64,000 nt of DNA, taken from positions 1 to 64,000 of the forward strand of contig CACIHO010000001.1 of the NCBI GenBank assembly GCA_902586485.1, read 5' to 3'. This document shows positions 1-8,484 of this stretch, in pieces. The DNA is from an uncultured Pelagibacteraceae bacterium (lineage in GTDB: Bacteria > Pseudomonadota > Alphaproteobacteria > Pelagibacterales > Pelagibacteraceae). Made by a program: the position numbers and the translations under genes. The notes beneath the pieces were generated by a model. The model saw nothing but the letters and a program-made list of their open reading frames with translations, did no database searches and was not told the origin of the DNA. The first letter of the stretch is position 1. Each line of letters begins with the position of its first letter.

Positions 1-237
1 AAAAAATCTAGAACAGGTTATTCGATAGGAATTGGTTATCCTCCTGATTGGGGTGAACATACACTTAATATTTACAAGGGAGATATGACAGTACTTGAGC
101 CCAATGTTTGTTTTCATATGATAGCAGTGATGCAGTTCGGTGATTGGGGTGTTGAGGCATCTGAGGCAATAAGAGTTACAGAGAATGGATCAGAATTGTT
201 CTGTAATTTTCCAAAAGAGCTTCATATTAAGAGTTAA
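1..237 (+). CDS. M24-family metallopeptidase / ectoine-hydrolase-like, C-terminal fragment
   Basis: The reading frame is open from base 1 and stops with TAA at 235-237, so only the last 78 residues are in the window. The fragment begins KKSRTGYSIGIGYPPDWGEH and later carries VEASEAIRVTENGSE. That tail is typical of the pita-bread M24 fold (Xaa-Pro peptidase, creatinase, ectoine hydrolase DoeA), in which a Glu before the final strand binds metal. The GYPPDWGEH stretch suits the DoeA/EutD-like branch, but the N-terminal half needed to separate peptidase from ectoine or creatine hydrolase lies outside the window. It precedes the polyamine-type transporter by 45 bases on the same strand. Family is fairly sure; substrate is unknown. 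Confidence 0.7.
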   Translation, partial: KKSRTGYSIGIGYPPDWGEHTLNIYKGDMTVLEPNVCFHMIAVMQFGDWGVEASEAIRVTENGSELFCNFPKELHIKS

Positions 238-282
238 TTAGCTATTGAAATCTATTTACACAAATGTTTTATATGCACTTTT

Positions 283-1368
283 ATGTCTAAAAATCCAGAA
301 TTTGTAAAATTCGATAAAGTAGATAAAAGTTATGACGGTAAAGTTCTTGTCGTAAAAGATCTTCAATTAGATATTGCTGAAGGTGAATTCATAACAATGC
401 TTGGTCCATCTGGTTCAGGTAAAACAACGTGTCTAATGATGTTGGCTGGTTTTGAAACACCAACTCACGGTGAAATATTATTAGATGGAAATATAATTTC
501 TAACATTCCACCACATAAGAGAGGTATAGGTATGGTTTTCCAAAACTATGCCTTGTTTCCACATATGACAGTTTATGAAAATTTAGCTTTCCCATTAAGA
601 GTAAGAAAAGTTGAAAAAGATGAAATAGATAAAAAAGTTGATAAAGCTTTATCAATGGTTTCACTTAACGGTTTTGAAACTAGAATGCCAGCTCAGCTAT
701 CAGGTGGTCAACAACAAAGGGTAGCAGTTGCTAGAGCTTTGGTATTTGATCCAGCAGTTGTTTTGATGGACGAACCATTAGGAGCATTAGATAAAAATTT
801 AAGAGAAAGCATGCAATATGAAATTAAACACATTCATGAAAGCATCGGTGTTACAGTAGTATATGTAACCCATGATCAAAGTGAAGCATTAACTATGTCA
901 AATAGAATTGCTGTATTTAATGATGGAAAAGTTCAACAACTTTCAAATCCTGCTGAGCTTTATGAAAAACCTGTAAATTCATTTGTTGCAGAGTTTATTG
1001 GTGAAAATAATACTTTTAATGGAGAAATAGTAGATATTGATAAAGATAAATGTAAAGTTAAATTAGCTAATTCAGAAATATTAGCTAATCCTATATCAGT
1101 AAAGTCTAAAGGTGAAAAAACTACTGTTTCATTGAGACCTGAAAGAGCATTGATAAATCCAAGTGAAAAAATGGATAATATGTTTACTGGTAAGATTGAA
1201 GAGGTAATTTATCACGGAGATCATACAAGAGTTAGGTTAAATCTTTTAGGTAGCTCTGAGTTTATTCTTAAGGTCCCAAACAGTACATCCAATTTAGAAT
1301 TAAAAGTTAGTCAAGATATAAATATTGGATGGAATAGTATTGATGCTAGAGCATTAGACCCAAAATAA
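283..1368 (+). CDS. potA: Polyamine-type ABC transporter ATP-binding protein (PotA-like)
   Basis: ATPase subunit that would drive uptake of spermidine/putrescine or a related amine across the inner membrane. In 361 residues the nucleotide-binding domain shows Walker A GPSGSGKT (41-48), Q-loop FQNYALFPH (from 86), signature LSGGQ (139-143), Walker B VVLMDE (159-164) and switch His197. A C-terminal TOBE-type region follows at about 240-355. Length matches the PotA/FbpC family. The binding-protein gene lies 129 bases downstream and two permease genes follow, the usual potABCD set, although in this order the ATPase comes first. PotA, PotF/PotG and iron(III) ATPases are hard to tell apart by sequence; the PotD-like neighbour supports a polyamine substrate. 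Confidence 0.88.
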   Translation: MSKNPEFVKFDKVDKSYDGKVLVVKDLQLDIAEGEFITMLGPSGSGKTTCLMMLAGFETPTHGEILLDGNIISNIPPHKRGIGMVFQNYALFPHMTVYENLAFPLRVRKVEKDEIDKKVDKALSMVSLNGFETRMPAQLSGGQQQRVAVARALVFDPAVVLMDEPLGALDKNLRESMQYEIKHIHESIGVTVVYVTHDQSEALTMSNRIAVFNDGKVQQLSNPAELYEKPVNSFVAEFIGENNTFNGEIVDIDKDKCKVKLANSEILANPISVKSKGEKTTVSLRPERALINPSEKMDNMFTGKIEEVIYHGDHTRVRLNLLGSSEFILKVPNSTSNLELKVSQDINIGWNSIDARALDPK

Positions 1369-1422
1369 TCTCATTTAAAAATATGTATATTTAATACAAG
1401 TATCTAACGACAAAATCAGCTG

Positions 1423-1451
1423 TTGACTTAATCATTCCTATTTGTTGTACT
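1423..1451 (+). promoter_or_regulatory. Likely sigma70 promoter for the PotD-like gene
   Basis: A TTGACT box at 1423-1428 is followed after 17 bases by TGTACT at 1446-1451 (4 of 6 matches to the -10 consensus). It sits in the 129-base gap before the binding-protein gene, which also has a strong ribosome site (GGAGG, 8 bases before ATG 1498). A separate promoter here would let the binding protein be made in excess over the ATPase. The tmoX gene has a similar TTGACT/17/NNTACT layout. This is motif evidence only. Confidence 0.5.
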
Positions 1452-1497
1452 TTTACTTATATAAATTAATTTATATCAACGTTTAAACGGAGGAATA

Positions 1498-2613
1498 ATG
1501 AGAAAAATAAGTAAATTATTACTTGCTCTTTCTTTTGTTGTATCTCTAACATCTTCAGCCTTTGCTGTTACTGTAGCATCATGGGGTGGAGCTTATACAG
1601 AGTCTCAAAAGCTAGGGTATGGTGATCCAACTGCGAAAGCACTTGGAGTAGAGATCAATTGGGTTGACTATTCTGGTGGTTTATCAGAGATCAAAGCACA
1701 AAAAGAGGCAGGTGCTATAACTTGGGATATTATAGATTTATTTGCATTCGATACTATTAATGGATGTGATGAAGGTTTATTTGTTAAATTTGATTTTGAT
1801 AAAGATTTCCCAGCAGCACCAGATGGAACTCCAGCGAGTGAAGATTTTTTTGCTCCAATGCCTAGCGAATGTGCTGTAGGTAACATTCTATATTCTTGGA
1901 ACTATGCTTACAACAGTAACAATGTTAAAGGTACGCCAAAAACTATTAAAGATTTCTTTAATACTAAAAAGTTCCCAGGAAAAAGAGCTATTTATAATGG
2001 TGCTTTAACTAATTTGGAAATTGCTTTAGCAGCTGACGGAGTTAAGTTAGGTGATGGAGGCACAAGAGTTTATAGAAAACTTCTAGAAGACGGTGGAATC
2101 GATAGAGCGATGAATAAAATCAAAGCTTTATGTACAGATCCAAATGGTGGATGTGTTTTCTGGTCTGCAGGTGCTCAACCACCTGAACTTTTAATGAGTG
2201 GCGAAGTTGTAATGGCAACTGGCTGGAACGGAAGATTCTTCAATGCAATAGTTGGTGAAGGTGCACCACTTGTACAAGTATGGGATGGTCAAGGTCTAGA
2301 TTACGAATACTTTGCACTTGTAAAAGGTGGACCTGATGAAGCAAATGCTAAAAAAGCTTTAGCTATGATGACTAACACAGAAATGTTAGCTGGTAGCGCG
2401 AAGTATATTGCTTATGCACCATATAGAAAATCATCACTTGATGTAATTACTGCCGGTGAGCCATGGTATAAAGATGGTAAAACTGAAATGATGCCAGCAA
2501 TGCCAACTGCTCCTGCAAACACTAAGAACTATTTCTTAGTAGACCCATTCTTCTGGGCTGATAACAATACTGAAATCAGCGAGAAGTGGGAAGCAATGAA
2601 AGCAGGACTATAA
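1498..2613 (+). CDS. potD: Polyamine-type periplasmic binding protein (PotD-like)
   Basis: Extracytoplasmic solute-binding protein of the PotD/PotF type, 371 residues. A signal peptide with a basic start, hydrophobic core and SSAFA cleavage site ends near residue 23, and the mature protein starts VTVASWGGAY, a classic opening of spermidine/putrescine-binding proteins. The start at 1498 is preceded by GGAGG at ideal spacing, and its own promoter-like sequence lies upstream. A strong terminator-like hairpin follows (2651-2680), so this gene is probably expressed above the permeases, as expected for a periplasmic binding protein in an oligotroph. Ligand cannot be fixed from sequence; spermidine, putrescine or another amine are all possible. 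Confidence 0.85.
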   Translation: MRKISKLLLALSFVVSLTSSAFAVTVASWGGAYTESQKLGYGDPTAKALGVEINWVDYSGGLSEIKAQKEAGAITWDIIDLFAFDTINGCDEGLFVKFDFDKDFPAAPDGTPASEDFFAPMPSECAVGNILYSWNYAYNSNNVKGTPKTIKDFFNTKKFPGKRAIYNGALTNLEIALAADGVKLGDGGTRVYRKLLEDGGIDRAMNKIKALCTDPNGGCVFWSAGAQPPELLMSGEVVMATGWNGRFFNAIVGEGAPLVQVWDGQGLDYEYFALVKGGPDEANAKKALAMMTNTEMLAGSAKYIAYAPYRKSSLDVITAGEPWYKDGKTEMMPAMPTAPANTKNYFLVDPFFWADNNTEISEKWEAMKAGL

Positions 2614-2650
2614 TTTCAGTTTTAAACACTGAATTTATATAATATATTTA

Positions 2651-2680
2651 GGGCGGTTATTTTTAACCGCCCTATTTTTT
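2651..2680 (+). terminator. Hairpin and T-run between binding protein and permease
   Basis: A perfect 9-bp stem GGGCGGTTA/TAACCGCCC (2651-2659 with 2664-2672) and TTTT loop are followed by TATTTTTTT (2673-2681). This is the strongest GC-rich hairpin nearby. It looks like a partial terminator setting the ratio of binding protein to permease. The permease start codon (2682) directly abuts the T-run. Confidence 0.88.
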
Positions 2681-2681
2681 T

Positions 2682-3947
2682 ATGAGCTCTGAAACTAAAC
2701 AAATATTAACAACTGACGGAATACCTTTAGAGGTTAGTTTAAAAAAAGCAGAAAAGAAGAATAAAATAAAAGCATTTCTTCTTGTAGCTCCATTACTATT
2801 ATTTCTTGTTATCACTTATATATTTCCAATTGGCGATATGTTTATGAGGAGTGTTGATGACAGAATGGTGACCAATATGCTTCCAAAAACTTTCAAAGCA
2901 ATGGAAAAATGGGAAAACCTTGAGGAATTACCACCCGAAGAAGTATACAGAGGATTTTATGAAGATTATAAAGTACTTGTTGAGAAGCAAGAGCATGGAA
3001 AATTAGGACAAAGGTTAAATAAAGAAAAAAATGGTTTTAACACAATTACTAAAAGACTTTTTAGACAAATAAAAAGAAATAAAATTGATGAAAGCATTAG
3101 TATAAAAGAACAAATTAACAAAATTCATAAGAGATGGAGAAATGTAGAGTTTTGGTTAGCAATTAAAAGAACTGCCCCTCCTTATACAATGGCGAAGTAT
3201 TTGAAGGGTATGGACATGTATGTTGCTTCTGATGGTAGTATAGCTCAAGTAGATGAAGACAGAAGAATTCACAGAATTTTATGGCTTAGAACATTGGAAA
3301 TAGCGTTTTTTGTTACACTTTTTAGCTTTTTTATGGGCTATCCAATAGCTCATTTATTGGCAACACTTCCTATGAAGTACAGCAATCTATTAATGATTTG
3401 TGTATTACTCCCATTCTGGACATCTTTGCTAGTCAGAACTGCAAGTTGGATGATTTTATTGCAGCAGCAAGGAGTGGTAAATGATTTTTTTGTAATGATT
3501 GGTTTAGTTGGAGACGATAACCGGCCGGAGATGATGTACAATAAAGTTGGAACTTACGTTGCGATGACACAAATATTATTACCTTTTATGGTTCTACCTT
3601 TATACAGTGTCATGAAAACAATTTCACCAAGTTTAATGAGAGCAGGAAAATCATTAGGTGGAACACCTTTTGTTGCTTTTTGGAAAGTTTACTTTCCTTT
3701 AACTATTCCAGGAATAGGAGCTGGATGTTTATTAGTTTTTATTTTGGCGATAGGATACTACATAACCCCAGCTTTAGTTGGTGGAGCATCAGGAACTTTA
3801 ATAAGTAATCAAATTGCATTTCATATGAAGACAACTCTTGATTGGAGCTTTGCATCAGCAATGGGATTAATGCTTTTGACAGGAGTTCTGGTTATTTATT
3901 GGATTTATAACAAATTAGTTGGAGTTGATAATATTAAATTAGGATAA
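2682..3947 (+). CDS. potB: Polyamine-type ABC transporter permease 1 (PotB-like, with large insert)
   Basis: Inner-membrane permease subunit of 421 residues; classical PotB is about 280. One membrane segment at about 28-50 is followed by a hydrophilic, highly charged region of roughly 150 residues (about 53-200). The usual block of five or so membrane helices follows, with an EAA-type loop SLMRAGKSLGGTPFVAFWKV before the last helices. The extra region sits in the first loop, between TM1 and the core. ATG 2682 abuts a terminator T-run and has no visible Shine-Dalgarno site, but the next in-frame Met residues fall inside or after TM1, so this start is kept. It is followed after 2 bases by the second permease. 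Role is secure by context. Confidence 0.83.
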   Translation: MSSETKQILTTDGIPLEVSLKKAEKKNKIKAFLLVAPLLLFLVITYIFPIGDMFMRSVDDRMVTNMLPKTFKAMEKWENLEELPPEEVYRGFYEDYKVLVEKQEHGKLGQRLNKEKNGFNTITKRLFRQIKRNKIDESISIKEQINKIHKRWRNVEFWLAIKRTAPPYTMAKYLKGMDMYVASDGSIAQVDEDRRIHRILWLRTLEIAFFVTLFSFFMGYPIAHLLATLPMKYSNLLMICVLLPFWTSLLVRTASWMILLQQQGVVNDFFVMIGLVGDDNRPEMMYNKVGTYVAMTQILLPFMVLPLYSVMKTISPSLMRAGKSLGGTPFVAFWKVYFPLTIPGIGAGCLLVFILAIGYYITPALVGGASGTLISNQIAFHMKTTLDWSFASAMGLMLLTGVLVIYWIYNKLVGVDNIKLG

Positions 3948-3949
3948 TT

Positions 3950-4804
3950 ATGGCATTACCAAGTTATACAGAAACTAGATATAGAATTTGGCATTATATT
4001 TATCTTACAATTTGTACCTTTGTTTTTTTCTTTTTGATTGCACCTTTATTTGTAATTTTTCCTTTATCATTTAATGCAGAAGAATTTTTAGTATTTTCTG
4101 AAGGAATGAAAAATCTTGATCCAGATGCATTTTCTCTAAGATGGTATAAAGATATGATCTATGGAACAAAAAATCCCTGGGGTCTAGCTGCAAAAAATAG
4201 TTTTATAATAGCAATATTTGCAACTATTGGATCAATTATTTTAGGAACACTTGCTGCTTTAGGATTAAGTAGCAGACACATGCCTTATAAAGGATTAATA
4301 ATGGCAACTTTAATATCACCCATGATTGTTCCTTTAATTATTTCAGGTGTTGCAATTTTCTTTTTTATGGCAAAAGCTGGTTTGGCAGCAACTCATACAG
4401 GAATAGTATTAGCTCATATAATACTTGGAACACCGTTTGTAGTTATAACAGTAACAGCCACACTTTCTGGTTTTGATCATAGTGTTACGAGAGCTGCTGC
4501 AAGTTTAGGCAGCAATCCAGTTAATACATTTATGAAGATAACACTCCCTTTAATATTACCTGGAGTAATATCTGGTGGGCTGTTTGCATTTGTAACATCT
4601 TTTGATGAAGTTGTAGTTGTACTATTCTTAGCAGGTTTAGAAAATACAACTATTCCAATACAGATGTGGACTGGTTTAAGAGAACAACTAAGTCCTACAA
4701 TTCTTGCAGTTGCAACCTGTTTAATTCTTTTATCTACCTTGATATTAATTAGTGCAGAGTTATTACGAAGAAGATCTGAAAGATTAAGAGGAATAAATAG
4801 ATAA
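3950..4804 (+). CDS. potC: Polyamine-type ABC transporter permease 2 (PotC-like)
   Basis: Second permease subunit, 284 residues, close to the normal PotC length. It shows about six hydrophobic helices and the EAA loop (TRAAASLGSNPVNTFMKITL) that docks on the ATPase, followed by LPGVISGGLFAF. It begins 2 bases after the first permease and is surely cotranscribed with it. A weak all-AT hairpin (4801-4808 with 4815-4822) overlaps its stop codon. Together with the preceding three genes it completes a full importer. Substrate as for the binding protein: probably a polyamine, not proven. Confidence 0.86.
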   Translation: MALPSYTETRYRIWHYIYLTICTFVFFFLIAPLFVIFPLSFNAEEFLVFSEGMKNLDPDAFSLRWYKDMIYGTKNPWGLAAKNSFIIAIFATIGSIILGTLAALGLSSRHMPYKGLIMATLISPMIVPLIISGVAIFFFMAKAGLAATHTGIVLAHIILGTPFVVITVTATLSGFDHSVTRAAASLGSNPVNTFMKITLPLILPGVISGGLFAFVTSFDEVVVVLFLAGLENTTIPIQMWTGLREQLSPTILAVATCLILLSTLILISAELLRRRSERLRGINR

Positions 4805-4840
4805 TTTACCCAAATAAATTATTCATATATAGAGTTCTTT

Positions 4841-7063
4841 ATGGAAATTAAAAAAGTTGTAGTTATTGGATCTGGCACAATGGGAAGTGGTATAGCAGCA
4901 CATTTATGTAATGCTGGTGTTCCAGTTACTCTTTTAGATTTGACTACTGAAATCAGCGAAAAAGCTAGAGAAAGAATTCAAAAATCTAGACCTCCTTTGC
5001 TAATAGATAAAAGTAAAATTAACAATATTAATGTTGGAAATATTGAAGAAAATTTTGATGTCGTAAATGATGCAGATTGGGTTGTAGAGGCGGTAGTAGA
5101 AAGAATTGATATTAAACACAATATTTACGAAAAAATATTCAAGAATAGAAAAAAAGGTGCAATTGTCTCATCAAACACATCATCAATTCCAATTAAAGTT
5201 TTATCGGAAAAACTAACTGATGAAGAAAAAAAAGATTTTTGTATAACTCACTTTTTTAATCCAGTTAGATATATGGGGTTATTAGAAATTGTTAAAAATG
5301 AAAATAACGACTTAAATAAAATTAATTCTTTAAAGAAATTTTGTGAAGAAGAGCTTGGTAAGGGAGCTATAATTTGTAATGATACTCCAGGTTTTTTAGG
5401 TAATAGAATTGGTGTCTATGCTATGCAAGTTGCGATGACAGAAGCATTCAAAATGAAACTTTCAATAGAAGAAGCTGATGCAGTATTCGGTAGACCAATG
5501 GGAATTCCAAAAACGGGAGTCTTTGGATTATATGATCTTATAGGAATTGATTTGATGGCTGATGTATTAAAAAGCTTTATCAAAGAACTTTCTGAAAAAG
5601 ATGAATTTCAAATTGTTGCAAAAGAAATTCCATTAGTAAAAAAATTAATTGAGACTGGCTACACTGGGCGAAAGGGAAAAGGTGGCTTTTATAGAATGAA
5701 TAAAAGCGGAGATCAAAAAATTTTAGAAGCAATTAATTTAGAAACAGGAGATTATTCAGCAACAAAAAAAATAGATTTAGGAATAGAGACTGTTGATATA
5801 AATAATTTAATTAATCGAAAAGATAAGTTCGGGGAGTACGCTTGGATTGTGATTTCAAAAATAATAAAATATGCATCTTCACTTGTTCCAGGAATTACTG
5901 AAAAATTTAATGATATTGATGAAGCCATGAGACTTGGTTTTAATTGGGCAATGGGTCCTTTTGAAATGTTGAGATCTATAGGGGTTAAGAGTTTCTTTGA
6001 AAGAATTGATAACTTTGAAAATAATAAATTTTTAGAAAATTTGTCAAAAACAAAAGATGAAAATTTTTATGGTGAAAGACAACTTTATACAGATATTCAA
6101 ACTTTAGGAAAAGTAAGACCCTTAGCAAGTAAACTAGATAAAAATAATTCAGCTGAAATTCATCGTTTTAAAGATTTTAATATTGTTGAATTTACAACAA
6201 AAGCTTGTGCATTAGATTATGATTCTATGGATGCACTGAAAAATGCAACCGACAAACCTTTAATTGTAATAAATGAAAGTATGCAATTTTCGGCAGGTGT
6301 AAATTTAAGTTATACAATGAATTTTGTTGACAAAAGTGATTTTAAATCAATTGAAAAATTTATAAAATATTTTCAAGATACTTGTAAAACTTTAAAATAC
6401 TCAAAATATCCAGTTGTATCAGCTCCATCTGGACTTACTCTTGGAGGAGGATTTGAAGTTTTGGTTCAAAGTAATTTTGTTGCCTCACATACAAATTTAG
6501 TTATTGGATTAGTTGAACCTGTTGTTGGTTTAGTTCCAGCAGGAGGAGGATGTAAAGAAATGTTATGGAGATGGTCACAAACAGATGAGGCAAAATCAGA
6601 TCCAGATTATGCGCCACTAAAAGTTTTTGATATTATTGGTTATGCTAAAACAGCTACATCACCAATTGAGGCTGAGCCATTAAAATATTTAAGACCAGAG
6701 GATAAAAAAATAATGAACAGAAATAGCCTTTTTGAGGAAGCAAAAAAATTAATTGATCAAAATACTGATTTTCTTCCCCCAGAAGAGTGCAATTTCAAAC
6801 TTTCTGGACAACCATTGAAAGATAAAATGATCAAGGTTTTAGAGAAATTATATAATGAAAAAGTGATCTTTGATCATGGCATGTATGTTGGAACTGAGCT
6901 TGCAAATGTTTTGAGCGGCGGAGACACAACTATTGAAAAAGTATTATCAGAGGATGATTTATTCAAATTAGAACTAGATTCTTTTATGAGATTAATAGAA
7001 ACAAAACAAACTCAAGACAGAATTAAGCATACATTGCTAACTGGTAAACCTTTAATTAATTAG
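4841..7063 (+). CDS. 3-hydroxyacyl-CoA dehydrogenase / enoyl-CoA hydratase fusion
   Basis: Bifunctional enzyme of beta-oxidation type, 740 residues, cytosolic. The N-terminus is an NAD-binding Rossmann domain (GSGTMGSGIAAH from residue 10) with THFFNP around His137, the catalytic His of hydroxyacyl-CoA dehydrogenases. Two helical C-terminal dehydrogenase domains follow (about 190-440). The C-terminal third resembles an enoyl-CoA hydratase/isomerase, with LTLGGGFEV and VEPVVGLVPAGGGC, so both acidic catalytic positions seem present. The dehydrogenase-first order is the reverse of E. coli FadB/FadJ but is known in other bacterial fusions. It starts 36 bases after the transporter and overlaps the convergent cyclophilin gene by 8 bases. 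The acyl substrate is not evident; no thiolase or acyl-CoA dehydrogenase is nearby. Confidence 0.85.
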   Translation: MEIKKVVVIGSGTMGSGIAAHLCNAGVPVTLLDLTTEISEKARERIQKSRPPLLIDKSKINNINVGNIEENFDVVNDADWVVEAVVERIDIKHNIYEKIFKNRKKGAIVSSNTSSIPIKVLSEKLTDEEKKDFCITHFFNPVRYMGLLEIVKNENNDLNKINSLKKFCEEELGKGAIICNDTPGFLGNRIGVYAMQVAMTEAFKMKLSIEEADAVFGRPMGIPKTGVFGLYDLIGIDLMADVLKSFIKELSEKDEFQIVAKEIPLVKKLIETGYTGRKGKGGFYRMNKSGDQKILEAINLETGDYSATKKIDLGIETVDINNLINRKDKFGEYAWIVISKIIKYASSLVPGITEKFNDIDEAMRLGFNWAMGPFEMLRSIGVKSFFERIDNFENNKFLENLSKTKDENFYGERQLYTDIQTLGKVRPLASKLDKNNSAEIHRFKDFNIVEFTTKACALDYDSMDALKNATDKPLIVINESMQFSAGVNLSYTMNFVDKSDFKSIEKFIKYFQDTCKTLKYSKYPVVSAPSGLTLGGGFEVLVQSNFVASHTNLVIGLVEPVVGLVPAGGGCKEMLWRWSQTDEAKSDPDYAPLKVFDIIGYAKTATSPIEAEPLKYLRPEDKKIMNRNSLFEEAKKLIDQNTDFLPPEECNFKLSGQPLKDKMIKVLEKLYNEKVIFDHGMYVGTELANVLSGGDTTIEKVLSEDDLFKLELDSFMRLIETKQTQDRIKHTLLTGKPLIN

Positions 7064-7706
7064 AACTCAACAATTTAAATGTTTTAATATAATCAGGTCT
7101 TAAAACATAAATCGCTTTGTTCCCTGTTTTAATTTTAGTTAAAATATCTAATCCATAAACAACCCTACCTACAGGAGTATACTCGCCTTGATAAATTGGA
7201 ATTTCTTTCAATGTAATAAAGAATTCACTATCCTCTGTATCAAATTCTGTTGTTCTAGCAAAACCTACACTTCCTTCTGTAAATTTAAAATCTTTATTTA
7301 GTTCAGATTTTAACAAACCTAATCCAGACTTACCGCTTCCAATTTTGGAATAATCTAAATTATTTATATTTCCATATTCAATATCTCCAGCTTGTACAAA
7401 AGTATTTTCCGAAACTTTATAAAAAGTAGAACCATCATACATTTTTTTCTCAATTAAAAATTTAAATCTTTCTACAGTTTTAGGAGAAATATCTGGATAA
7501 AGTTCAATTATTACATTTCCACACTCAACATTCATTACTACAATATTATTTGTTTCATTAAAATTAAGATTAGTTAAATTATTTTTTTCAACAAATAGAC
7601 ATTTATTTTTTAATAAAAAAAAAGATGTAAAAGCAAAAATTGAAAGACAAATCAAAAATAAAAACAAAATTTTTTCTGATTTTGAGGGTTTAATAGTTTT
7701 GATCAT
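7056..7706 (-). CDS. Membrane-anchored cyclophilin-type peptidyl-prolyl isomerase
   Basis: A 216-residue protein with an N-terminal hydrophobic segment (about 12-33) that would anchor it or act as an uncleaved signal, then a cyclophilin domain from about residue 54. Family marks are IELYPDISPKTVERF, FVQAGDI, SEFFITL and the late GRVVYGLDIL. The catalytic FHR of canonical cyclophilins reads FYK here, so the key Arg is replaced by Lys; activity may be low or the role more chaperone-like. It overlaps by 4 bases the next minus-strand gene upstream (7703-8431), so both are one unit aimed at the envelope. The 3' end overlaps the convergent hydroxyacyl-CoA dehydrogenase gene. Confidence 0.8.
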   Translation of the reverse strand: MIKTIKPSKSEKILFLFLICLSIFAFTSFFLLKNKCLFVEKNNLTNLNFNETNNIVVMNVECGNVIIELYPDISPKTVERFKFLIEKKMYDGSTFYKVSENTFVQAGDIEYGNINNLDYSKIGSGKSGLGLLKSELNKDFKFTEGSVGFARTTEFDTEDSEFFITLKEIPIYQGEYTPVGRVVYGLDILTKIKTGNKAIYVLRPDYIKTFKLLSSN

Positions 7707-8431
7707 AAAATATTTTTATCTATTTTAGCTAAGTTTAATTTTATAAAATTCACTTTATTACTTAGAACTTTGTCATTATCAATTTTATCTTTAATTGTTT
7801 TTTTATCAGTCATTAAAAATGAAAAAATTTCTGCCATATCCTCAGATGGTATAGATTTAGAATATTCTGTCAAAAAGCCATTGGTTTTTTTATATAGATC
7901 TAAATTCAATCTATTAGAACAAGTTGAACATTCAGCATAATTAAATGATGTTGGATTAAAAGAAGAAAATTTATCCTCATCAAAATATTTATTATGAGTA
8001 TTTTGAATCATATGAAAAATTTCATGGTGTATCATTCTCTCAAAATATTTTTTATTAAAATTAATATCTAGAATTAAAGTTCTGTTTTTGTTATCAGGTA
8101 TCCCTCCGGTATTAATTTCAGAGATGAATAAATTTTCACAAAGTACGACATATTTTAATTTTATCTTATTAAGAAAATTAGAATTATATCGATTAAGATT
8201 TTTTTCAATTAAAGGAAATTTTGAATTTAAATTATTTATATTAACTTTATCGCAAGCAATGTTTTTATTTACACCAATTTTAAAATTACCTTTAGTGCTC
8301 AAATAACGAATATTATTATCATTTTTTAATTTATAAATTTCTAAATTTGGAATTTTTATCAGATTATAAATTTCATCAGCATTTACATGCGAAATATGAA
8401 AAATAAGTATAAATAAAAATAAAATTTTCAT
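7703..8431 (-). CDS. Putative secreted zinc metallopeptidase-like protein
   Basis: Unassigned 242-residue protein with a signal peptide (MKILFLFILIFHISHVNA, cleavage near 18). It carries HEIFH at 136-140, a HEXXH zinc-site motif, and EDMAEIFSFL with Glu201 about 60 residues later, placed like the third ligand of gluzincin-type peptidases. Two close cysteines (ECSTCSN, about 168-171) lie between. It reads as a periplasmic metallopeptidase or a protein with that fold. It is translationally coupled to the cyclophilin gene, so a shared role in envelope protein quality is plausible. Base composition is AT-rich like its surroundings. Family assignment is from motif only. Confidence 0.6.
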   Translation of the reverse strand: MKILFLFILIFHISHVNADEIYNLIKIPNLEIYKLKNDNNIRYLSTKGNFKIGVNKNIACDKVNINNLNSKFPLIEKNLNRYNSNFLNKIKLKYVVLCENLFISEINTGGIPDNKNRTLILDINFNKKYFERMIHHEIFHMIQNTHNKYFDEDKFSSFNPTSFNYAECSTCSNRLNLDLYKKTNGFLTEYSKSIPSEDMAEIFSFLMTDKKTIKDKIDNDKVLSNKVNFIKLNLAKIDKNIL

Positions 8432-8484
8432 TAAATTATTATAGACGAATTAGATGAGATAATATTATCTTAGATTATTTAAAA

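Noticed and set aside
1369-1497. Riboswitch before the PotD-like gene
   Set aside because: The 129-base gap is AT-rich, lacks stable stems or a recognisable aptamer, and contains a promoter-like pair instead.
4801-4822. Terminator after the PotC-like gene
   Set aside because: The 8-bp stem is all A/T, overlaps the stop codon and has no T-run; too weak in this composition.
7703-8431. Pseudogene because of its low-complexity, AT-rich sequence
   Set aside because: Signal peptide, HEIFH motif, spaced Glu and coupling to the next gene show an intact, selected gene.
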